Shown: piece by piece, positions 5,996-11,844 of the stretch | How positions within the stretch are numbered: position 1 is the stretch's first letter | Layout: each line of letters begins with the position of its first letter | Assembly: GCA_007119835.1 (NCBI GenBank) | Contig: SKOX01000105.1 | Span: forward strand, 1-11,844 | Direction of reading: 5' to 3' | DNA length: 11,844 nucleotides | Source of the DNA: Paracoccaceae bacterium | Lineage (GTDB): Bacteria; Pseudomonadota; Alphaproteobacteria; Rhodobacterales; Rhodobacteraceae | Program-made: the position numbers and the translations under genes | The notes under the pieces: model-generated | Told to the model about the DNA's origin: nothing | Databases searched by the model: none | What the model saw: the letters and a program-made list of their open reading frames with translations, nothing else

Positions 5996-8900
5996 TCATG
6001 CGCTCTCGCCGTTCTCGTGCTCGGGCTCCTCGGGCGGACCGATGCCGAACAGGATGGCGTAGAGCACCGGCACGAGGCCGAGCGCCGTCAGCATGCCGAA
6101 CGCGAGGCCGAAGGCGATGACGTTGGCCATGTCGTAGAACAGCACGTCCCGCCAGACGATCAGGGGCGTGAGGCCGAGGATCGTCGTGAGGCCCATCATC
6201 AGCACCGCCCGCGTCCGCGCCAGCGTGCCCTCGATCACGGCCTCGAGCGGCTCCCGACCCTCGGCGCGCGCCGCGTCGATCCGGTCGATGATCAATATCG
6301 CGTAGTTGACGATGATGCCGCCCAGCGAGATGAAGCCGAGGATCGCCATGAAGCCGAACCAGCTTCCGGTGACGAAAAGCCCGCCGACGCCGCCCGCGAA
6401 GGCGAGCGGGATCCCGAGCACGACGATCAGCGGGCGCCGGAACGAGTTGAACTGCCACACGAGGACGACGACGATCGCGGCGAGCGCGTAGGGCGCATAG
6501 CCGAACACCTCGGTCCTGGCTTCGGACGCCGCCTCGGTCTCGCCACCCCATTCGAAGGTGTAGCCGTCCGGCAGGGTGTGGAGGAACGGCAGCCGCTCGA
6601 CGAGATGCGCCTCGAACTCGGTCGCGGTCATGTCGCGGTGCCGCGCCGCCACGGTGAGCGTCGCCTCCTGATTGCGCCGGTCGAGACGCCCGTAGGCCAG
6701 TTCCGTGGTTATGTCGGCGATCTGCAAGAGCGGCACGCTCGTGCCGTTGCTGGCGGAGTAGACCGACACCGTCCGGAGCCGGTCGAGCGTCGCCCGCTCG
6801 TCGGGCTCGGCGCGCAGCAGGATCGGGATCAGCGTGTCGGCGTCGTAGAAGGGCGTGATGGTCTGCCCTTCGAAATACGCGTCGAGCGATGCGGCCACGT
6901 CGGCCGAGGTGATCCCGTTGCGCCGCGCCCGGGTCTGGTCGACCTCGACCACCGCCTTGACGATGCGGTTCTCCCAGGTGTTCCGGATGTCGATGACGTC
7001 CGGCATCCGGGCCAGTTCGCTTTCCACGTGCCGCCCCATCGCCGAGAGCCGCTCGCGCTCGGGGCCGGAGAGCCGAAGTTCGACGAGCCCGGTCTCGACA
7101 TGGCCGAGGAACGGCCGGATCAGTCGGGCCCGGACCTCGGGATGGTTCGCGAGGAGGTGCTCCCGCGTCCGCTCGATCATCTCGACCGACTGCTCGAAGC
7201 TGTGCGTGCCGACGACGATGAAGCCGATGTGCGGCGCGGGATCCCGCGGCGCCACGGTCAGGAAGAAGCGCGGTCCGCCGAAGCCCACGTAGCCGACGGT
7301 CCGCTCGACCTCGGGATTGCGGTCCTCGTCGCCGAGCCACGCCAGGATCTCGCGCACCGTCCGGTCGGTCTCCTCGCTGGAATAGCCGGCCGGCAGGTCG
7401 AGCTCGATCATCAGCTCGGCCCGCTCGGATTCGGGGAAGAACTGCTCGGGCAGGTAGCGGGTCAGGAAGGCCGCGAGAATGACGACCGCGACCATCGCGA
7501 CCACGAAGATCCAGCGGATGCGCAGCAGGAAGATCAGGACCGGGCGGCCGTATCGGTAGAGCGGCCGCTCCCGGTGCTCGTCCTCGTCCTCGTCGGCATC
7601 GTCGCGGCGCCTGCGCCGGTCCTCGGGTCCCTTGATGAACCGCATGCAGAGCAGCGGTGTCGCCGTCAGCGCGAGCAGCCAGGATCCGAGCAGCGTGATG
7701 GCGATGACGATGCTGAGCGAGCGGGTGTATTCGCCCGCCTCGTCGACCGCGAGGAGCGGCGGCGTGAACGCCAGAACGGTCGTCAGCGTCGCGGCGAGCA
7801 GCGGCAGGGCCAGACTGTTGCCCGCGGCGACTGCGGCCTCGCGGCGCTCCTCGCCTTCGCGGATGCGCCGCTCGATGTCCTCGGCGACCGCGACGAAGTT
7901 CGAGACCAGCATCCCGAGCGAGATGATCATGCTGGCGAGGGACACGCGCTGCAGCTCGATGTCGATGAGCCGCATGACGATCAGCGCGCCGAGCATGGTC
8001 AGCGGGATCATCGCGCCGACGATCAGGCCCTCGCGCAGACCGAGGAAGAGGACAACGACCAGAAGCACGATCGCGAGCGTCTGGTAGAGGCTGCTGGTGA
8101 CGTCGTCGATGGCGCGCTCGACGGGCTCGGGCTGGTAGGTGGCGAGGCCGATCGCGAAGCCGTCGGGAAGCGTGCGTTCGATCGCGCGCGCCCGCTCCAT
8201 CAGCCGGGGGCCGAAGTTCAGGACGTTCTCGCCGGGCAGCATGGTGACGGCGAGGACGATCGCCTCACGGCCGTTGAAGTAGGCGACGCGCTCCGGCGGC
8301 TCGGCGGGTGCCAGGCGCACGTCGGCGAGGTCGCGCAGAAGCACGACGCCCGCCACCCCCGGCACGGCGATCTCCAGGTTGGCGATCTCGTCGATGCTCT
8401 CGAAATAGCCGGTGGGCTGGACGACGATCCGCATGGGATCCGCCTCGATCTCGCCGCCGGGCAGGATGATGTTCTGATCCTGCAGCGTCGCGATGATCGC
8501 GAGCGGCGGCACGTCGAACTGGGCGAGGCGCGCGTCAGTCGTCTCGAGATAGATGCGTTCCTGGCGGACGCCGTGCATCTCGATGCGCTCGACCCCCTCG
8601 ACGCGGTAGAGCTGCTCGCGGATGTCGCGCGCGGTCCGGCGCATCTCGCCCGCGGTGAAGCCCTCGCCGGTGAGCGCCAGCGAGGCGACCGCGACGTCGC
8701 CGAAGTCGTCGTTGACGAAGGGGCCGAGCGTCTCGGGCGGCAGATCCTCGCGGGCGTCCTCCACGCGGTTGCGCAGATCCTGCCAGACCGGGTCGAGATC
8801 GAAGAACCGCGGCAGCAGGTGGACGTGGATGATCGCGACGCCCGTCCGGACGGTCGAGACGATGTCCTCGACCTCTGGCATCTGGGCGATCTCCTCCTCG

Positions 8901-9103
8901 AGCCGGCGCACGATCAGCGCCTCCATGCGCTCGGGGGACATCCCGGGGTGCATCACCGTGACCACGGCCTCGCGGATGGTGATCTCGGGGTCCTCGCGGC
9001 TCGGGAAGTCGAGATAGGTCCACACGCCGGCGACGGCGATCACCGCCATGATCAGCAGGGTCAGCCTGCTGTTGTCGACGGCAGCGGCAGTCGGTCCCTT
9101 CAT
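5996..9103 (-). CDS. RND efflux permease (AcrB/MexB-type fold) lacking the canonical proton-relay residues
   Basis: 1035-residue inner-membrane pump subunit of normal length for the family. TM1 is near residues 12-31. A periplasmic porter loop follows with HPGMSPERMEALIVRRLEE (52-70). TM2-TM6 lie at about 340-490, a highly charged cytoplasmic linker (about 491-513) contains RRRRRDDADEDEDE, TM7 is near 531-547, a second porter loop follows, and TM8-TM12 lie at about 870-1025. TM4 reads SLGMLVSNFVAVAED, so the AcrB Asp407-Asp408 pair is Ser401-Asn402. TM10 reads GGIIVNYAILIID, with Asn933 in place of Lys940. Otherwise the fold blocks are well kept and no frameshift is seen. It starts within the stop of the adaptor gene (ATGA), so it is translationally coupled. 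No outer-membrane channel gene is in the window. The substrate is unknown. Confidence 0.93.
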   Translation of the reverse strand: MKGPTAAAVDNSRLTLLIMAVIAVAGVWTYLDFPSREDPEITIREAVVTVMHPGMSPERMEALIVRRLEEEIAQMPEVEDIVSTVRTGVAIIHVHLLPRFFDLDPVWQDLRNRVEDAREDLPPETLGPFVNDDFGDVAVASLALTGEGFTAGEMRRTARDIREQLYRVEGVERIEMHGVRQERIYLETTDARLAQFDVPPLAIIATLQDQNIILPGGEIEADPMRIVVQPTGYFESIDEIANLEIAVPGVAGVVLLRDLADVRLAPAEPPERVAYFNGREAIVLAVTMLPGENVLNFGPRLMERARAIERTLPDGFAIGLATYQPEPVERAIDDVTSSLYQTLAIVLLVVVLFLGLREGLIVGAMIPLTMLGALIVMRLIDIELQRVSLASMIISLGMLVSNFVAVAEDIERRIREGEERREAAVAAGNSLALPLLAATLTTVLAFTPPLLAVDEAGEYTRSLSIVIAITLLGSWLLALTATPLLCMRFIKGPEDRRRRRDDADEDEDEHRERPLYRYGRPVLIFLLRIRWIFVVAMVAVVILAAFLTRYLPEQFFPESERAELMIELDLPAGYSSEETDRTVREILAWLGDEDRNPEVERTVGYVGFGGPRFFLTVAPRDPAPHIGFIVVGTHSFEQSVEMIERTREHLLANHPEVRARLIRPFLGHVETGLVELRLSGPERERLSAMGRHVESELARMPDVIDIRNTWENRIVKAVVEVDQTRARRNGITSADVAASLDAYFEGQTITPFYDADTLIPILLRAEPDERATLDRLRTVSVYSASNGTSVPLLQIADITTELAYGRLDRRNQEATLTVAARHRDMTATEFEAHLVERLPFLHTLPDGYTFEWGGETEAASEARTEVFGYAPYALAAIVVVLVWQFNSFRRPLIVVLGIPLAFAGGVGGLFVTGSWFGFMAILGFISLGGIIVNYAILIIDRIDAARAEGREPLEAVIEGTLARTRAVLMMGLTTILGLTPLIVWRDVLFYDMANVIAFGLAFGMLTALGLVPVLYAILFGIGPPEEPEHENGESA

Positions 9104-10281
9104 TCGGACGGATCCGCGCTCCGCAGCAACGTGACGGGCTGGCCGTCATGCAGGAACGCGACCCCCGACGCCGCGATGATGTCGCCGTCGCGGAGCGGCC
9201 CGGTGATCGCGACCTGCGCCCCGAGAACGTCGCGGATCTCGATCGGCACGCGCATGACCGAGCCGGTGTCGGGACTGTAGAGGAAGACCGAGATCTCCTG
9301 CCAGACCTCGCCGCCGGGTTCGTCGAGGAGATCGAGCGCCAGGATCGCGGACGGCGGCACGAGGATCGAGGCCTCGTCGTCCGGCTCGCCGAACACGAAG
9401 GTCACCTCCGCCGTCATGCCCGGCCAGAGGCCCTCGGGATCGTCGAGCGAGACGATGACCGGGAAGGCGTTGGCCGCAACGGCCCGGCTGCCGATATGAT
9501 CGACGCGGCCCGTCCGGTCGGTGACGCCGATCGCGGGAAAGTCGACCGTCACGGGCGTATGGAGCACCAGGGCCGGCACCAGCGGCTCCGGCACCAGCAC
9601 GTGGACCTCGAGATCGCTGGCATCCTGCAGCTGAAGCACGGGCTGGCCGGCTGCGACTTCCTGGAAGGGCTCGACCTGCCGCATCGAGATCGTGCCGGCG
9701 AAGGGGGCGGTCAGGCGCGTGTCGTCGAAGTCGCGCTGGGCGAGTTCCAGCTGCCGCTCCGCCCGCTCCAGCCGGCCGCGCGCCGTCTCGAACAGCGCCT
9801 CGGCCCGCTCGTAGGCGGCCTCGCTGATCCATCCGCCCTCGAGGAGCTCGCGCTGGCGCTCGTAATGCTCCCGCCGTTCGCTCAGCTGCGCGCGGGCCTG
9901 CTGGACCTCGGCGCGCCGGGCCTCGACCTGAAGCCGGTAGGGCTCGTCGTCCAGGGTGGCGAGGATCTCGCCCGGCTCCACCCGGTCGCCGATCTCGACC
10001 CGGACCGACTGCACGGTTCCGGCGACGGGGAAGGCGAGGTCGGACTCCTCCGCCGGCTGGACCGATCCGGACAGCCGCCGGACCGACACCGGCTCGACCA
10101 CCTCGAGCGTCAGCGGGCGAATGGCGCGCAGCGTCTCGGAAGCGGCGGAATTCCCCGATCCGTTCCCGACGATAAGCAGTACCGCGGTGGCTGCGGGAAG
10201 CACGCTGCTGGCGCCTCCGACTGCGCGCAACGAACGCCGCAGGGCCGGCAGGAGAGCTCCGCAAAGAAGGCAAGATGGCAT
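9100..10281 (-). CDS. RND periplasmic adaptor (HlyD/AcrA-type membrane fusion protein)
   Basis: 393-residue adaptor linking the RND permease to an outer-membrane channel. A hydrophobic N-terminal segment (about 21-40) acts as signal or anchor. The first lipoyl half is FPVAGTVQSVRVEIGDRVEPG (84-104). A coiled-coil hairpin covers about 117-188 with its turn at EGGWISEAAYERA (148-160). The second lipoyl half is LTAPFAGTISMRQVEPFQEV (190-209). A beta-barrel domain (about 222-300) includes LWPGMTAEVTFVF, and a membrane-proximal domain ends the chain. The start at 10281 is chosen because the signal-like segment begins there. The frame is open to an ATG at 10500, but that extension has no family character. 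Ribosome binding site support at 10281 is weak, so the exact start is uncertain. It is first gene of an operon with the permease, from a perfect stress-promoter match at 10459-10435. Confidence 0.9.
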   Translation of the reverse strand: MPSCLLCGALLPALRRSLRAVGGASSVLPAATAVLLIVGNGSGNSAASETLRAIRPLTLEVVEPVSVRRLSGSVQPAEESDLAFPVAGTVQSVRVEIGDRVEPGEILATLDDEPYRLQVEARRAEVQQARAQLSERREHYERQRELLEGGWISEAAYERAEALFETARGRLERAERQLELAQRDFDDTRLTAPFAGTISMRQVEPFQEVAAGQPVLQLQDASDLEVHVLVPEPLVPALVLHTPVTVDFPAIGVTDRTGRVDHIGSRAVAANAFPVIVSLDDPEGLWPGMTAEVTFVFGEPDDEASILVPPSAILALDLLDEPGGEVWQEISVFLYSPDTGSVMRVPIEIRDVLGAQVAITGPLRDGDIIAASGVAFLHDGQPVTLLRSADPSE

Positions 10282-10434
10282 CTGCGACTCGTTCCAGTTG
10301 CCGCCCCGCGCATCAGCCGGGGCGCGTCCACTATGGAGATGGGCCGCCTGTTCCCGGAGCCAGTGACGCTCGCGAACTGCCTGGAGCATCTCGAGCCGGC
10401 AGGCGACGGCTGATCCCTCTCCGCCCGTTGCGCA

Positions 10435-10459
10435 AACGCAGCAGCGTTGCACCAGTTCC
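10435..10459 (-). promoter_or_regulatory. EcfG-type promoter for the adaptor/RND operon, perfect consensus
   Basis: Minus strand GGAAC (10459-10455), 16 bases, CGTT (10438-10435), matching every position of the EcfG consensus. Transcription would start near 10428, giving a leader of about 147 nt before the adaptor ATG. The -35 block lies inside one arm of a 10-bp inverted repeat, so a regulator bound there would block polymerase. Confidence 0.6.
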
Positions 10460-10482
10460 TCAGCATGATGATGTTGAGGAAC
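10455..10482. repeat. 28-bp inverted repeat overlapping the -35 block, possible operator
   Basis: GTTCCTCAGC (10455-10464) and GTTGAGGAAC (10473-10482) form an inverted repeat around ATGATGAT. The outer 8 bp are perfect; the ninth pair is G.T and the tenth is perfect. The left arm contains the -35 GGAAC of the adaptor/RND promoter; the right arm presents a GGAAC facing pfkB, but without a CGTT 16 or 17 bases on. It lies upstream of the start of transcription, so it would act as DNA, perhaps as a repressor site, rather than as an RNA hairpin. Confidence 0.5.
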
Positions 10483-10738
10483 CAGACGGCGGGGCCCCAC
10501 GCGTCATGATGTCGCATCAGGCGGAACCGACCCACGCGTCACGCGGTCCTCCAGCACCAGCCAGCCTACTCGGAGCGGGCCAGGGCGCGACGTCCCGCCA
10601 GCGCGTCCGCCGGCACGGCGCAGCCCCAGATAGATCACGGATCAACACCGTCATTGGGGCAAGCGGGCGGCGCCGCGTATCGTAATCGCTGCCTCGACCA
10701 TGGTTCTGCCGTCGGAAGTAGATGTTCCAGCAGAACAA

Positions 10739-10763
10739 GGAACCTCGTGCGGGAACCTGCGTT
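10739..10763 (+). promoter_or_regulatory. EcfG-type promoter for pfkB, perfect consensus, very close to the ATG
   Basis: GGAAC (10739-10743), 16 bases, CGTT (10760-10763). Only 8 bases separate the -10 block from the ATG at 10772, so initiation would fall within a few bases of the start codon and the mRNA would be leaderless or nearly so. This fits the lack of a recognisable ribosome binding site before that ATG. Confidence 0.55.
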
Positions 10764-10771
10764 GGCGCGCC

Positions 10772-11710
10772 ATGAAGCATGTCGTCACCGTCACGATGAA
10801 CCCAACGGTCGACATCACGACCGAGACGTCGAAGGTCGAGATGGGCCGCAAGCTGCGCTGCGGCGAGCCTCGCTTCGACCCCGGCGGCGGCGGGATCAAT
10901 GTCGCGCGGATGGTAAGGGAGCTCGGCGGGGAGGCCGTGGCATTCTTCCCTGTCGGCGGAACCTCGGGCGAGATGCTGAAGGAGCTGTGCGCCCGCGAGA
11001 ACGTAGCCACCGACACGATGCCGATCGAGGGCCGCACCCGCGAGAGCCTCAAGGTGTTCGAGGAGAGTTCCGAAGGCACCTACCGTTTCCTCCTGCCCGG
11101 TCCCCGCCTGAGCGACCGCGAACGCGAGGCGGCCCTGCAGCGGATCGAGGAACTCGCGGAAGGGGCGGCCTTCGTCGTGCTGAGCGGCAGCCTCCCGCCC
11201 GGCCTTTCCCCCGATTTCTACCGTGAAGCCGCGGAGCGGGCCGCGGCTGCGGGCGCGCGGGTGGCGCTCGACACCTCGGGCGAGGCGCTGGAGGCCGGGA
11301 TCGGGCCGGCGCTGCACGTGCTCAAGCCGAACCAGGACGAGGCAGCGGAGTTGGCGGGGGGCGACGTCGTCGAGGACGAGGCGCGGCGGGAGCGGCTTCT
11401 CGAGCGCCTGATGAACGACGGGGTGGACATCGTCTTTCTGACCCTCGGAGAGAGGGAGGTTGTGGTCGAGAGCCGCGAGGGCGGGCGCTTGCGTTTCCGA
11501 CCGCCCGAGGTCTCTCGCCGCAGCCCGGTCGGCGCCGGCGACAGCTTCCTCGGCGCTGCCATCCATGCGCTTGCGAACGGCGCGCCGCTGGAGGAGGCGG
11601 CGCGCGTCGCGGTCGCGGCGGCTGGCGCGACGATCGGGACAGAGGGGACGAGCCTCAGCCGACGCGAGGACATCCTCGCGCTCTGCGAACGGGTCGAGCG
11701 GATCGCCTGA
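10772..11710 (+). CDS. pfkB: 6-phosphofructokinase II (PfkB-type sugar kinase)
   Basis: 312-residue ribokinase-family enzyme, the length of E. coli PfkB (309), phosphorylating fructose 6-phosphate to fructose 1,6-bisphosphate with ATP. It starts MKHVVTVTMNPTVDITTET, then GRKLRCGEPRFDPGGGGINVAR (about 25-46), whose K-L-R-C and P-G-G-G-G-I-N-V-A-R blocks match PfkB closely and favour it over 1-phosphofructokinase or tagatose kinase. Further blocks are VLSGSLPPGLSP (136-147), DTSGEAL, LKPNQDEAAEL (186-196), and the catalytic anion hole and base VGAGDSFLGA (252-261). An ATG at 10700 gives a 24-residue extension with no homology, and the promoter candidate lies inside that extension, so 10772 is preferred. 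gpmA follows after 45 bp, probably in the same operon. Confidence 0.93.
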   Translation: MKHVVTVTMNPTVDITTETSKVEMGRKLRCGEPRFDPGGGGINVARMVRELGGEAVAFFPVGGTSGEMLKELCARENVATDTMPIEGRTRESLKVFEESSEGTYRFLLPGPRLSDREREAALQRIEELAEGAAFVVLSGSLPPGLSPDFYREAAERAAAAGARVALDTSGEALEAGIGPALHVLKPNQDEAAELAGGDVVEDEARRERLLERLMNDGVDIVFLTLGEREVVVESREGGRLRFRPPEVSRRSPVGAGDSFLGAAIHALANGAPLEEAARVAVAAAGATIGTEGTSLSRREDILALCERVERIA

Positions 11711-11755
11711 GCGATCGGCATCTGAAGCGTTATGTGAGTGACGGAAGGAAAGCGA

Positions 11756-11844
11756 GTGACGGGAAAACTGATCCTGTTCCGTCATGGCGAGAGCCAATGG
11801 AACCGCGCCAACCGCTTCACCGGCTGGACGGATGTCGATCTGAC
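11756..11844 (+). CDS. gpmA: Phosphoglycerate mutase, BPG-dependent (5' end only)
   Basis: First 29 codons of an enzyme that interconverts 3- and 2-phosphoglycerate. The sequence from GTG reads [20 protein letters not shown] and continues FTGWTDVDL, matching the GpmA N-terminus. RHGES contains the His that is phosphorylated in catalysis. The GTG start is supported by AAGGA at 11745-11749 with a 6-nt spacer, and no other start fits the homology. It lies 45 bp after pfkB on the same strand, pairing two glycolytic enzymes. The rest of the gene is outside the window. Confidence 0.9.
   Translation, partial: MTGKLILFRHGESQWNRANRFTGWTDVDL

Larger units (their letters stand above)
10282..10771. other. 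Divergent control region between adaptor/RND operon and pfkB
   Basis: About 490 bp without a convincing gene. It holds the leftward promoter candidate (10435-10459), the inverted repeat (10455-10482), a weak rightward match GGAAC-N16-CGGT (10523-10547), and the rightward pfkB promoter candidate (10739-10763). A minus-strand frame running through 10535-10110 and short plus-strand frames show no recognisable family and overlap these sites. A weak housekeeping-like pair, TTGGGG (10654) and TATCGT (10678), is also present but not convincing. Confidence 0.5.

Noticed and set aside
6017..9280. 1087-codon open frame on the plus strand, antisense to the whole RND gene
   Set aside because: It is longer than the real gene but its product is Asp/His/Arg/Glu-rich with no domain; it arises from GC-rich codon use opposite a strongly recognisable RND permease.
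10110..10535. 141-codon minus-strand frame in the adaptor upstream region
   Set aside because: It overlaps the adaptor coding start in another frame, covers the promoter and inverted repeat, and shows no family signature.
10523..10547. GGAAC-N16-CGGT upstream of pfkB
   Set aside because: The -10 block has CGGT rather than CGTT and a perfect match lies nearer the gene; kept only as a weak secondary possibility.
10654..10683. TTGGGG / TATCGT as a housekeeping promoter for pfkB
   Set aside because: Both hexamers are poor matches with an 18-bp spacer, a level expected by chance.
1..11844. CRISPR arrays, tRNA, rRNA, insertion sequences, phage genes
   Set aside because: No regularly spaced repeats, tRNA-like cloverleafs, transposase motifs or terminal inverted repeats were seen on reading either strand.

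Overview
The window is GC-rich Gram-negative DNA, most likely from an alphaproteobacterium. A DcaP-type outer-membrane porin and an RND pump with its periplasmic adaptor show an outer membrane. Several intergenic gaps carry GGAAC-N16-[C/G]GTT, which matches the promoter class of EcfG, the general-stress sigma factor of Alphaproteobacteria. The lineage is inferred from these features; no rRNA or marker gene is present.

Layout, left to right. (1) 1-1494, minus strand: a 5'-complete, 3'-truncated conserved protein with a likely alpha/alpha-barrel (six-hairpin glycosidase-like) fold, preceded by a PEBP/YbhB-type protein. (2) 1495-1893: a divergent control region holding a symmetric 29-bp element that reads as the stress promoter on both strands, then a hairpin and a 31-codon ORF with a strong ribosome binding site. 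(3) 1894-4629, plus strand: a DUF2267 protein, a VIT1/CCC1-type iron/manganese transporter and a DcaP-like porin. (4) 4687-10281, minus strand, convergent with the porin: in transcription order an HlyD-type adaptor, an RND permease (overlapping by 4 bp), a 52-residue YqaE/Pmp3 membrane protein and a two-TM K+-channel-like protein. (5) 10282-10771: a second divergent control region of about 490 bp. (6) 10772 to the end, plus strand: pfkB (6-phosphofructokinase II) followed by the first 29 codons of gpmA.

The main result is that most transcription units carry the same two-block promoter with exactly 16 bp between blocks: the glycosidase-like gene, the PEBP gene, the DUF2267 leader, yqaE (one mismatch), the adaptor/RND operon and pfkB. 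This suggests a stress-response island combining envelope maintenance (efflux, Pmp3, porin, channel), metal handling (VIT) and a glycolytic branch (PfkB, GpmA) under one sigma factor. Two details stand out: the interlocked bidirectional promoter at 1525-1553, and the pfkB promoter, whose -10 block ends 8 bp before the ATG and so predicts an almost leaderless mRNA. In addition, the RND permease lacks the canonical TM4 Asp-Asp pair and the TM10 lysine of the AcrB proton relay.
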